A stretch of 64,000 nt of DNA from Platynereis dumerilii (Eukaryota > Annelida > Polychaeta > Phyllodocida > Nereididae), in assembly GCA_026936325.1 (NCBI GenBank), contig JAPTHN010000002.1, forward strand, positions 14,027,228-14,091,227, in the 5' to 3' direction. Every line of letters starts with the position of its first letter. Position 1 is the first letter of the stretch. This document shows, piece after piece, positions 45,727 to 55,498 of the stretch. The notes under the pieces are model-generated. The model did no database searches. It worked only from the letters and a program-made list of their open reading frames with translations, and had not been told where the DNA came from. The position numbers were made by a program, and so were the translations under genes.

Positions 45727-46275
45727 GGGGGAGGGGGGCAACCCCAGCGATACCTCAGGGGTTGGGACACCCCCGGGGATACCCCAAGGGTGGGGGCACC
45801 CCGGGGGATACCTAAGGTCGGGTGCACCCCCAGGGGATACCCCAAGGGTGGAGGCACCCCCAGGGGATACCCCAAGGTTGGGGCATCCCGGGGATACCCA
45901 AAAGTTGGGGGCACCCTGGGGGATACCTCAAAGTTGGGGCAGCCCCTGGGGATACTTCAAAGTTGGGGGCACCCCCGAGGGATACCCCAAGGTTTGGGGA
46001 CCCGCGGGGATACCCCAAAGTTGGGAGCACCCCCGGGGATACTCCAAAGTTGGGGGCACCCCTGGCCCTGGGGGTACCCCAAAGTTGGGACAACCCCTGG
46101 AGGATACCCCAAAGTTTGGGGCACCCCCAGGGATACCCCAAAGTTGGGGCACCCCCAGGGATACCCCAAGGTTGGGGCACCCCCAGGGGATACCCCAAGG
46201 TTGGGGCACCCCCAGGGGATACCCCAAGGTTGGGGGCACCTCGGGGATACTCCCAAGGTTGGAATTGGGGGGGGG
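45727..46275. repeat. GC-rich minisatellite, unit about 29 bp, about 19 copies
   Basis: The unit core is GGATACCCCAAGGTTGGGG followed by CACCCCCAG. Unit length varies between about 27 and 31 bp. Stop codons are absent from the unit in most frames, so long open frames run across it on both strands at once. All are repeat artefacts, with Gly/Pro/Trp/Tyr-rich translations. Its GC content contrasts sharply with the flanks. Confidence 0.95.
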
Positions 46276-48379
46276 GGCCTTAGGGCAGCCCTAGGTTTTT
46301 CCACATAGGAATTGAGCCACTGCTTGAGTGAAAGCAGCAACATTTCGTCCCTGTGGGACAGATTACGATACATCGGGTTATCCCATATCCTATGCTGTCT
46401 CTAGTTATCCTTACGTTTAAGGATAAAATTAGTAGAAGTGATAGGGCAGCCCCTCCTCCTCCTGCTGGTCCTAGCCCCCCTCTTTGTTAATTCTATCACT
46501 CTAGACCAATTTCACGGATGGTTCTCTCAGTTAACACCAGGGGAAAAGTGTTGAATACTTAAATCCCATTGGCTAATAGATTTCCTGCCCTTGCCTCTGA
46601 TTGGTCCAGCCAAGGTGACTCCAAGCTGGAGTATTTTTAGTGCATTTTAATGTAACTTTAAGGCTTTATAACTTGGTCATCCTTTCAGTTTAAATTTTGA
46701 AAGTTGTGTTTTTGGATTTAGAGTGTATACATCTCCTATGTGTGAAAAGCAAATGAAGAATCGCAGAATTACAAAAAAGTTCTCTGGGGTCAGTGTTCAG
46801 GCTATTCAGTGAAATAGGTCTAACTAGCTCTGGATTATGATCTGATCCGTACATTGAATTTAAGTAAATGAATTAGTAAAAATGTTAAGAGAGGTAGGGC
46901 TCCCCCCTCCTGTCGTAGGGGGGGGGGGTGCAGGCCCAAGCCCCCTTTTTTGTTAAAGCTATCAATTAAAACAACTAGCTCTGGATGTTGCTCCTTACTT
47001 TGAATAACAAGTTCTCTGTCGATTAAAACAACTAGCTCTGGTCTATGATCATTTCTTTGTTCTTTGAATAACCATAGAGCTACAAATTAAGAAGTAAAAG
47101 TGGAAGGGCAGCCCACCCCCCTACTCCTGCCAAAAGTAGGGGCAAGACCTGGTGACTGCCCCCCCCCCCCCCGGTAAGTCTATCAATTAAAACAATTAGC
47201 TAATAACTATAAAATTGGGTGGGACCCACCCTTCTATAAAAGGGGGACATTCACTAGCACAATGACAGGCACCAGCCCCCCCCCCCCAACCCTCCCCCTG
47301 CGAAATATATATTAACAACTAGTTCTGGATTATGATCCTTCCCAAGTTTGAATAAAAAAAAAGGTAAAGTTTCCTGTTAATAGTTGGGGTATTAGCTTCT
47401 CCCCCCCCCCCTGCAAAATTGATCTATTTATACTTCGTAACTGTTTCGTAACTGGCTTCGTAACTGGTTTGGGCCGTAACCTTTCGGTATACTCCTAAGT
47501 CTGATTGATTCTTACTTTGTATAACTCAAATCTCCACTGAAAGTGTAGGAACCCATCTTGTTCCGTTTTTAATATTATTGCTACATGTATATAGCTTTTT
47601 AAAATTCCTTTGAAGTACAAGCTCACAGTTAAATCCCTATTTCAATGTCTTTTTTCTTTGAAATTATAAAGGTATACCAAATGGTATGGCAAACACATTT
47701 TCAAATTTCAATGTTAACCCTACTTACTAAAACGGGAAAAAACAAAGATCCATCTCATCCAATGTAAAGGTTAAACTGGCGGATCTTTGTTCTATTAATT
47801 TTCATATTTAATTAGTAGTGAACTCGTTAATGGTGTTTTTCAATATTTCCAATTTTTTTTGAGCTTTTTCTATACTCTTTATGCTAGTGTATGAAAAACG
47901 TTTTGTGATGCTTTGAAGACATAATGATAATTTTGTAAATTATGTAAATTATGTAAGTGTGCATGGCCACATAATATGAAATTAAAATGCATTGAACAAA
48001 CAATATGATTATGTCACATATATAGATGGCACTGATATCAGTTCATACAACAGGGAGGTGGCTTTTGTCATGAATACTTCAGAGGTTGGTACTACTATCA
48101 GAGGGTGAATAATTGATTATTACCCCCATATGATCTTGTGATATAACTATTTCAAATATTGTAAACATCTGAAGGCTTTTCTAATAAAGGAATACAGTTG
48201 GTTGTTATTTTGAAGTTTTACACCCCTGTTATGCTGGATAATTTGAAATTTTGATGGATTGTGTAATTCATATAGCCTAATGTTATTTGAAAAGCAACTG
48301 GAATTCGATGTTTTGTAATTTGATGGTTCTTTGATAAATTTAAATATAATATATTAGCTGGACAGCTATAGATAGCTAT
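46276..48379. repeat. Diverged tandem repeats with long G and C runs, then plain AT-rich DNA
   Basis: Between about 46440 and 47420, four or five degenerate copies of a block of roughly 100-170 bp recur. Each pairs an AATTAAAACAACTAGCTCTG-like word and TTTGAATAA with a C- or G-run of 8-14 bases (near 46915, 47160, 47278, 47400). From 47420 to 48379 I see nothing further. Confidence 0.6.
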
Positions 48380-48396
48380 AGATATCTTGAAAATTT

Positions 48397-48495
48397 GATA
48401 GATAGATAGTTGAATAGATAGCTGGATAGATAGCTGGATAGATAGCTGGATAGATATAGATAGATAGATATAGATAGATAGATATAGATAGATAC

Positions 48496-48566
<71 letters not shown>
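48397..48566. repeat. (GATA)n compound microsatellite
   Basis: Mixed GATAGATAGCTG and GATAGATATA units on the left grade into about 20 pure GATA units on the right. The serine-isoleucine-tyrosine-leucine frame on the minus strand is the translation of the repeat. Confidence 0.95.
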
Positions 48567-49020
48567 CATTAAGTCAAAATCAACTATAACAAATTTACAA
48601 TAAATCATAAAAGTCAATCCAAACAAATTCATGATTTTTTACAGATTGACTTATTTGATTTATTATTAAATTAATCAGTGGAATAAATCAACTATTACAA
48701 CTTAATTGTAAAATTTCACTTGCAATTTAGCAGAGAAAGCTACACCTCTGCCACATAATTTTTAGGATCAGTTAAATGTCATCATTTTTATATTTAAAAA
48801 AAAAAGCTGTAAAAATTACTCTGAGAAACCTGTTTGTATCTATAGTATTTACCTAATCTGAATTTGTTAATTGTTGTTTGCCTTAAAAATACACAAGTTG
48901 TGAACTTGTGATAGGAATGATCTCTACTGTCAAAAACTAATAAAACAAGATTCAGCCTTTTTCTTGAATTTAAAAGAAAGTGTGAGTGCCATTTTTAACT
49001 ATCCTTTTAAAAAACAAAAG
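48567..49020. other. AT-rich spacer before the LTR element
   Basis: No gene or repeat recognised. It ends in AAAAG, whose last four bases reappear after the LTR element. Confidence 0.6.
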
Positions 49021-49155
49021 TGTAGAAGGAGGTTATTACCTTAGTTCTACTAAAGATGGGCTTGGGTATCTGTACAGTTCGGGTTCTCGTCAGCGTCTGC
49101 CTTGTTGATATTCTTCGCGCCAATTCACGTGTGCGTCACTTCCGGTTCCTCCACA
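49021..49155 (-). repeat. 3' LTR of the Gypsy element
   Basis: 135 bp, starting TGTAGAAGG and ending CCTCCACA. Identical to the LTR at 57678-57812. Confidence 0.97.
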
Positions 49156-49172
49156 CTCCTCCCCCTTTTGTA
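49156..49172 (-). other. Polypurine tract of the Gypsy element
   Basis: Read on the minus strand, AAAAGGGGGAGGAG lies directly against the 3' LTR, where the plus-strand primer is made in this family. Confidence 0.85.
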
Positions 49173-49542
49173 GAATAGGACCATAAATATTTACAAGGTC
49201 CACAAGTGTGCGCACCATCCACATATATACAAGGTCCACATATATACATAACTTTAGTTGGCCTGGAAATACATCTAGGCACCACCTTCACCATATATAC
49301 AGTTATATACAGAATATGTACAGGGGCCAACTGGGTGGCCCTATCCCTGCCAGGAAATCCATCCTGGCCGACAAAGTGTCAGGAAATCCATCCTAACCTA
49401 GTGGGTGGGAAATGCAATCCGGGGCCAGGCGCTCAGGAACTTCATCCTAGCCCAAGCCTGCACCCGGGGAGCACATCCAGACCCGAACATGGGATTGTGC
49501 AGGAAATACATCCTCACCTAACATACTTAGCAGCAGGCTTTC

Positions 49543-51405
49543 TTAACCATAGAACTGCAAAGCAGTGACATGCGAAGCACGAAGCACCGCCCTTGTGGGG
49601 AGGCCCCTAAGGTTGGCAATACGGGCGGCTTGCTCGGTCAGATCATAGGGAGTCATGCGATTCCCAGACGCCCCGGTCATGTAGGGGGAATCCGACTCCA
49701 CCACAAGATGACGCAAATCTGCCAGTCGCAGGATCTCCTCATTGGCTTGGACTGAAACCCTGGATATCCCAAAGATGGTACCGGGATATCTTGCGATCCA
49801 CATCCTGTAGTCATCATAGGTGCCGACAAATGAGTGGATGTGGATGCGGTGGTGTCGGGGTAGGCGCTCACGGTCCAGGATTCCCATGGCCTCTTCCAGG
49901 ATTGGTCTGGCGCGATGTCCTGCGGGTCGCAAATGGAGAATCAGGCGTTTCCCGTACTGCTTAGCTAGGGTGACCTGCCGGTGGAAGATAACAGATTGCC
50001 GGTCTTGATGGGCGAGACGGACAGTGCGGTCCAGCCCACACTCACCCACTGCTACACACTCCTCGTCCTGGATGAGACTCTCGAGGCGTCTCCAATCGAT
50101 TGGGGGTCGCTGTTTTGGGTGTACGCCATATGCCACCTTCACATGGGTGTTCCCGAAGAGCTCATTGGGCAAGATGACCCTATGATTTCCAGATGTTGCC
50201 GGGAGGTCCCACTCGTCGATGAACACCCTGTTGTCAATTATCAGACCGACCCTTGGTGTATTTAGGCGTCTGTTTGGCCCCTCAAACTTCTCGGCGAAGG
50301 CGGCCTCCAGGGACCGTCGGACTGATGTCCCCTCCCGCTGTACAAATTTGGCCAGATGGCAGTGGCTGTCTGCAGCAGCCGGCAGGCCAAGGCTTTGAAC
50401 TGCCGTGTTGGGGGTGTCTTCGACAAGTGGCAGGTTGCGGATCTCCTCCTGGATCTCACGGGGTTGGGCCGCTAGGAAATTCACAAGGGTCACCCAGTGG
50501 AGGGTCTCGATGGCGGTCTGGGGCCGCGAGCAGTCCAACTGCAAAAGGGAAGTCGGTAATCGAAGTATCCCAGCAATATCGAGAAGTAGGAACTGGGTGG
50601 CAGCATTAAATTGGACCCCACTGTTACCTGCAGGGCACCAGCCCTCAAATCTAAATCGCTGGGGGAGGTCTTCCACTTCTACAGCCAGGTGGCGGGCCAG
50701 CACCTCTAGGAGGGCACGTATGGAGTAGGCCCACTGCACGTAGCTACCTCCGTCGTCGGCCTCCAGGGTCTCCAGGTGTCGGCGGTCATCACAGTGCTGA
50801 CGCCTCAGGGCAACAGTCCCGAAGTTCCGTCCGCAGGTGAAACAGGATACCTCTGGATGGAACCAAGCAGGCAGATGGTGTTGCTCAACGTGTCGCCGCA
50901 TGTGTTGTGGGGTGGCCCTACACACGGGGCACTCCCGTGCACTGCGACCACGGCCAACAGGGCTCCTCGATCTCTCCGGGGCTCGGGCCTGGGCACCGGC
51001 ATTCGTCTCAGTGCGAAACTCTCTAACCACAACTTGCCTGTCCCCTGTTGCTGTGTTATCTTGGGGCGATTCATCCGCTGGGGGGGCTCCAGCTGCCGCA
51101 GCTGACGGGGCGTCCTCAGGGGGTGAAACCATAGGCCGAGGGTTACGGAGTAACGTGGCCTGTTGAAGGACAAGTCCTAGAGGCAGGGAAGTGCCGTTGA
51201 CGCAACACCTCAACGACTCCTGCAGTTCTGACGGTAACTCCATGTAGGAGTTGGAAAGTACCTCCCAATGAGCGGGTTGAAATGCTCGAATCCATGTTTC
51301 CAGATCCATGGTTAAGGAGCCTGCAATGAGACATGAATGGGCTAGTCTTGAATGTAATCCCTGAGATACCGGGGAGTTATAACCTTTCGCCCTCGCCTGG
51401 TGCAT
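49543..51405 (-). CDS. Third ORF of the Gypsy element: zinc fingers plus TatD-like DNase domain
   Basis: 620 residues from an ATG at 51405, overlapping the end of pol by 64 bp in another frame. A second ATG in good context lies at 51309. The first third is Pro/Ala-rich. It is followed by two C2H2-like fingers (CPVCRATPQHMRRHVEQHH; CFTCGRNFGTVALRRQHC). The last 290 residues read as a TatD-family metal-dependent hydrolase: DSHCHL, GVHPKQRP, VAVGECGLDR, LILHLRPAGH, HIHSFVGTYDDYRMW and LVVESDSPYM, in the family's order. TatD enzymes are nucleases and are normally host housekeeping proteins. An ORF after pol is where some Gypsy elements carry env, but I see no signal peptide or membrane segment. 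Capture of a host TatD gene is the likely origin. Its role in the element is unknown. Confidence 0.88.
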   Translation of the reverse strand: MHQARAKGYNSPVSQGLHSRLAHSCLIAGSLTMDLETWIRAFQPAHWEVLSNSYMELPSELQESLRCCVNGTSLPLGLVLQQATLLRNPRPMVSPPEDAPSAAAAGAPPADESPQDNTATGDRQVVVREFRTETNAGAQARAPERSRSPVGRGRSARECPVCRATPQHMRRHVEQHHLPAWFHPEVSCFTCGRNFGTVALRRQHCDDRRHLETLEADDGGSYVQWAYSIRALLEVLARHLAVEVEDLPQRFRFEGWCPAGNSGVQFNAATQFLLLDIAGILRLPTSLLQLDCSRPQTAIETLHWVTLVNFLAAQPREIQEEIRNLPLVEDTPNTAVQSLGLPAAADSHCHLAKFVQREGTSVRRSLEAAFAEKFEGPNRRLNTPRVGLIIDNRVFIDEWDLPATSGNHRVILPNELFGNTHVKVAYGVHPKQRPPIDWRRLESLIQDEECVAVGECGLDRTVRLAHQDRQSVIFHRQVTLAKQYGKRLILHLRPAGHRARPILEEAMGILDRERLPRHHRIHIHSFVGTYDDYRMWIARYPGTIFGISRVSVQANEEILRLADLRHLVVESDSPYMTGASGNRMTPYDLTEQAARIANLRGLPTRAVLRASHVTALQFYG

Positions 51406-54400
51406 TGCTGTGCTTTGTTATCATCAGGGGGGTCCTCCTCCGGGACTTCCACGTCCGGTGCCTCATTGGGGGGTGCAGTGTCATCAACAAGTGCTGTGCC
51501 AAGTTCGTTATTGAAAGTGCTACCCGTAACAATTGTTAGCTCCTCTAATCGCTCAGCTATGCCCGCTTCAGATTCTCTGAAGAGGGCCTCGAGGTTCAGT
51601 TCTTCATAGTCCTGGTCCCCAGTGCACTGAGGAATAGCGTTGTCATCAGGATTGAGGATCTGCTCCCTGACACGCTGTACCCAGAGGGGTATGTCCCTGT
51701 CCTCGCAGAGCCGCATCCTGTCATGGTGCAATACATGGCTTTTCCGATGGTCACGGACGACGAACAGCATGGGGGAAATCACTTGCGCAATAACAAATGG
51801 GCCCTTCAGGACTGGCTGCAGTTTATGACTGTGGCCTGAAGGGGTGCTAGTGTTAATGGTGTACACCAAGTCCCCAATGTCGAAATTTACATTGCGAATC
51901 GGGGATCTCTGGTCATACTCACGCTTTTGGATCCTCAGAGCCGTCCTGATGTTGAGTCTGGCCTTCTCGAAAATGCGCTCCATGGCCTTCAATTTCTCGA
52001 TAACATATTCATCGGTACTGTCGGTCGGGCTGCCCTGGCCTGTCCCGAAGGCAATGTCCCAGGGCATTCTTATTTCTCTGCCCAGTTGCAGCAGATTGGC
52101 CGTGTACCCTGTGGATCTATTGACAGTGGAGCGCAGGCTCATACACAAGATGGGCAGGTGCAGGTCCCATTCCTTGTCCTCTCCAGTCAAGAAGCACCTT
52201 ATGAAGGAGAGTATCATTCGGTTGTAGCGCTCTACCTGGCCGTTTGAGCTGGGCCTGTATGGTGTTGTCCTAGTCTTGGTGCATTCAAGATAGGCGCATA
52301 AGTCCTGGAATAGTCTGCTGGTGAAGTTACGCCCCTGGTCTGTGTGTACGATCTTCGGTACCCCAAATCGGGAGATCCATCCATCAAAGAAGGTCTTCGC
52401 GGTTAGGGAGGCCGTCTGGTCCGGTAGGGGGTAGATTTCAATCCAACGTGTGAACTGATCAACTATGCTGAGGATGTATTTGTTCCCCAGGTGGCTGGTC
52501 TCGAACGGTCCCAGGAAGTCGAGGTGGACTCGTTCATTCGGCTCACCAGCCTGATAGTTTTGCAGCGCTATTCTGGGCATGTGTCCCTTCTTGTTCTTAC
52601 TGCATATCGCACAGGTCTTGATGTAAAGGTCCACGTCCCTGCTCATTCCAGGCCAGTAAAAGGACTGTTGCAGGCGACATAATGTCTTCGGCCTTCCCCA
52701 ATGGCCCCCACTCTTTGAGTCATGAGCGAGTCTCATCAGTGCTGGCTGTAGCCCAACTGGGACAATGAGCCTCAGACTCGTAGATAGGTCAGAGTTGTGC
52801 CATCGATAGTAGAGCACATTGTCTGAAAACTCCAGGTTCTCCTTATGCCTCCACAGGGCCTTCACCCTGGATGATTGCAGCTGGTAGTCGCCTTGGGATG
52901 GTGCTGCCTGCATCCAGCCCAGGATAACGGCAAGTGATGGGTCATCCTCCTGTTGCCCTTTAATCTCCTCCTTGGTGAACCCCAACATCTCGGTGGTACA
53001 AGGCGGTTCCTCACTGGTGTCTAGCCCAATGGCACGTGTGCAGAGGGGAACAACATAGTCCACCTCATGTTCAAATCTCGCCCACTGTGCTTGGACCCTC
53101 CTGCAGTAGTCACAGCCACCACAAGGGAGATCAGCAACATTACTACCAGCACTGTAGCACCTGCACTCAGGTGTCCTCGAGGGAATTCTGGACATGGCAT
53201 CTGCATTGGTGTGTTGACTACCCGGTCGGTGTTGGATCTCCAGACTGTATTGCGACAGTTCTTCTAGCCATCTCCCCAACTGTCCGGCGCAATCCTTAAA
53301 TCGGAACAGCCAGGAGAGAGAGTGGTGGTCAGTGCGGACAATAAATTTACTGCCAAGGAGATAATGCCTGTACTGACGTGTGAAAAGGACAATGGCAAGG
53401 AGCTCTTTTCTGGTGGTACAGTACCTACGTTGAGCAGGACTCAGCAAAACGGACGAGTACGATATTGGGCACTCCAGACCGTCCTGCACCTGGTACAAAC
53501 ACGCCCCTAGGGACAGGTCTGAGGCGTCAGTGTCCAGGACAAAAGGATCGGTACTGTTTGGGAACCGTAAGACTGGTGGGGTTACCATGGCAGTCTTAAG
53601 GGAGTCAAAAGATTCCTGGCAGTCCTCTCCCCAATGGTATGTTGTACCCTTTCTGGTCAGAGCGAAAAGGGGGGCAGCGATCCTGGACAGGTTCGGGATG
53701 AACTCCCTATGGTAATTTATAAATCCCAGGAACTTCTGCAGTTCTTCTGTGTCCTTGGGTGCTGGCCAGTCGCGAACACTTTTGGCATGATGGTCGGACA
53801 CCGAGACTCCCGCACGATTGATGTTCCTACCCAAGAAGGTTACTTCCTCGCTAAATAGGTGACACTTCTTGGGCTTAAGCTTCAGATTGTGAGCTCGAAA
53901 GCGCTGCAGGACCCTTTCCAGATTCTGTAGGGCACTGGCAAAATCCCTCCCCAGGACGATGACGTCGTCTAGGTACACCAAGGCCTTGTTCCAGGTCAAT
54001 CCGCGGAGTACCAAGTGCATTACTCTCTGGAAGGTTGCCGGCGCATTACACAAGCCTTGTGCCAGCCTGACGTGCTCGAATAGGCCATGGCGGGTCAGAA
54101 AGGCTGTTTTGTGGGAGTCCCTGGGATCAATGTCAATCTGCCAGTAGCCAGACGCCAGATCGAGTGTATGGAACCAGATGGTTCCCTCCAGGGCATCCAT
54201 ACATTCATTTATTAGTGGCAAGGGGTAGACATCTTTGATCGTCTTGGCGTTGACCTTCCGATAGTCGACTGTGTACCGGACCTCGCCGTCCTTTTTGCGG
54301 ACAAGTACTGGTGCCGAAGCCCAAGCTGACATGGACGGTTTTATCACACCAGCCTTCAACATGCTCTGGAGTGTAGTTTCCTCCTCACCCACAAACTTTA

Positions 54401-55391
54401 TTGGGGTTCTCCGCATTCGCTCTTGTATTGGTGCCTCGTCAGACGTGATGATACGATGCTTGATGAGGTCAAACCTCCCCAGATCTTCTTTGGATGTGGC
54501 AAAAGTGTCAGAGTATTCCTGGAGTATTGTTGCCAGTAGGGAACATTCGGTGCTGTCTAGCTTTGCGCAGCTCCTCTTGTAGAGGTCCTGTATGACCACA
54601 GGCAAAGCCTTTGCAGCCTTTGGCGATATCCTCCCCTGCAGCAGCTCCTCTGACAGTAATGGTCGCTCTCTGTTCTTCAGCTCCACCTCCCCCTCATCGG
54701 GAAGGGAACTTTGGGTACAGTCGCATGCCCGACGCACACATGGGGGCATCTCAAGGACGTCTGCTTCCGTTGCCCCGGTTAGAATATCGCCGTCTTTCAG
54801 GAATGTATACTCATTAGAGTCATTGGTGACCTCTATGGTGATTGTCATCTGACCACCTTGAATCAGACATGCTGGGGTGGTGATCCTTGGCGTTGACGAG
54901 GGGGTCGTAGCAAACGTTGTTGCGGCACTGTTGGAGAGCCTCGCAGTGATGTGTTTCATTGAGAGGGGGGGTACAACTTGGTTGCCGGCCACAAAGACAG
55001 TGGCAACCTGATGCCCCGTCCCGCTCTTACCTTTCACCATGCTCGCCGGTATCGAGATCCCTTCCAGGTTGACCAGGCAAGAATGGAGGTCGATGACGGC
55101 GTGTCTTTGAGCGAGAAAATCTAGTCCTAAAATGACATCGTCGGAGATGGGGCCAACAGCCAAGTCTGTGTAGAACTTCTGGTCGCCCAACTGGATGCAG
55201 ATGTCCCTATACATCATGCATTGCATGTATGAGGCAGCCTGGGCATTTTGGATTCGGATGCCAGCACCAATATGGAGCGGATGGGTGATGTTTGCCCTGA
55301 AGTCAGTGCTCAGCATCGTTATTTGGGCAGCAGTGTCCACAACCGCAAGAGCGGGGATGTCCTCGATGATGATTGGTATAAGTAGGGACAA
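51342..55391 (-). CDS. pol: Gypsy pol polyprotein
   Basis: 1349 residues counted from the first Met of the frame. Domains in order: aspartic protease (VVDTAAQITML at the start), reverse transcriptase (YPLPLINECMDAL; YLDDVIVLG), RNase H (FVLDTDASDLSLGACLY; IVRTDHHSLSWL), H2C2 integrase zinc finger, integrase core (HLDFLGPFETS; VHTDQGRNFTS; NGQVERYNR), and a GPY/F-like stretch (LKGPFVIAQV). This order is that of Ty3/Gypsy. It lies in a different frame from gag. Families of this kind use frameshifting or read-through between gag and pol. Confidence 0.95.
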   Translation of the reverse strand: MSLLIPIIIEDIPALAVVDTAAQITMLSTDFRANITHPLHIGAGIRIQNAQAASYMQCMMYRDICIQLGDQKFYTDLAVGPISDDVILGLDFLAQRHAVIDLHSCLVNLEGISIPASMVKGKSGTGHQVATVFVAGNQVVPPLSMKHITARLSNSAATTFATTPSSTPRITTPACLIQGGQMTITIEVTNDSNEYTFLKDGDILTGATEADVLEMPPCVRRACDCTQSSLPDEGEVELKNRERPLLSEELLQGRISPKAAKALPVVIQDLYKRSCAKLDSTECSLLATILQEYSDTFATSKEDLGRFDLIKHRIITSDEAPIQERMRRTPIKFVGEEETTLQSMLKAGVIKPSMSAWASAPVLVRKKDGEVRYTVDYRKVNAKTIKDVYPLPLINECMDALEGTIWFHTLDLASGYWQIDIDPRDSHKTAFLTRHGLFEHVRLAQGLCNAPATFQRVMHLVLRGLTWNKALVYLDDVIVLGRDFASALQNLERVLQRFRAHNLKLKPKKCHLFSEEVTFLGRNINRAGVSVSDHHAKSVRDWPAPKDTEELQKFLGFINYHREFIPNLSRIAAPLFALTRKGTTYHWGEDCQESFDSLKTAMVTPPVLRFPNSTDPFVLDTDASDLSLGACLYQVQDGLECPISYSSVLLSPAQRRYCTTRKELLAIVLFTRQYRHYLLGSKFIVRTDHHSLSWLFRFKDCAGQLGRWLEELSQYSLEIQHRPGSQHTNADAMSRIPSRTPECRCYSAGSNVADLPCGGCDYCRRVQAQWARFEHEVDYVVPLCTRAIGLDTSEEPPCTTEMLGFTKEEIKGQQEDDPSLAVILGWMQAAPSQGDYQLQSSRVKALWRHKENLEFSDNVLYYRWHNSDLSTSLRLIVPVGLQPALMRLAHDSKSGGHWGRPKTLCRLQQSFYWPGMSRDVDLYIKTCAICSKNKKGHMPRIALQNYQAGEPNERVHLDFLGPFETSHLGNKYILSIVDQFTRWIEIYPLPDQTASLTAKTFFDGWISRFGVPKIVHTDQGRNFTSRLFQDLCAYLECTKTRTTPYRPSSNGQVERYNRMILSFIRCFLTGEDKEWDLHLPILCMSLRSTVNRSTGYTANLLQLGREIRMPWDIAFGTGQGSPTDSTDEYVIEKLKAMERIFEKARLNIRTALRIQKREYDQRSPIRNVNFDIGDLVYTINTSTPSGHSHKLQPVLKGPFVIAQVISPMLFVVRDHRKSHVLHHDRMRLCEDRDIPLWVQRVREQILNPDDNAIPQCTGDQDYEELNLEALFRESEAGIAERLEELTIVTGSTFNNELGTALVDDTAPPNEAPDVEVPEEDPPDDNKAQQCTRRGRKVITPRYLRDYIQD

Positions 55392-55498
55392 TCCTATGAA
55401 GGGGGAAATTTTGCTGCTCCTGACAGTGATCGGTGGGTCTGGTGGGTCTGGTGGGGGTGGTGTAGCCTCCCGGGACCTTTCCGGAGGGCTCCCCTGTA

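Noticed and set aside
45724-46373. Seven long overlapping frames on both strands, Gly/Pro/Trp-rich
   Set aside because: They are translations of the 29-bp minisatellite.
52491-54852. Plus-strand frames inside the Gypsy pol region
   Set aside because: Shadows of the minus-strand pol frame.
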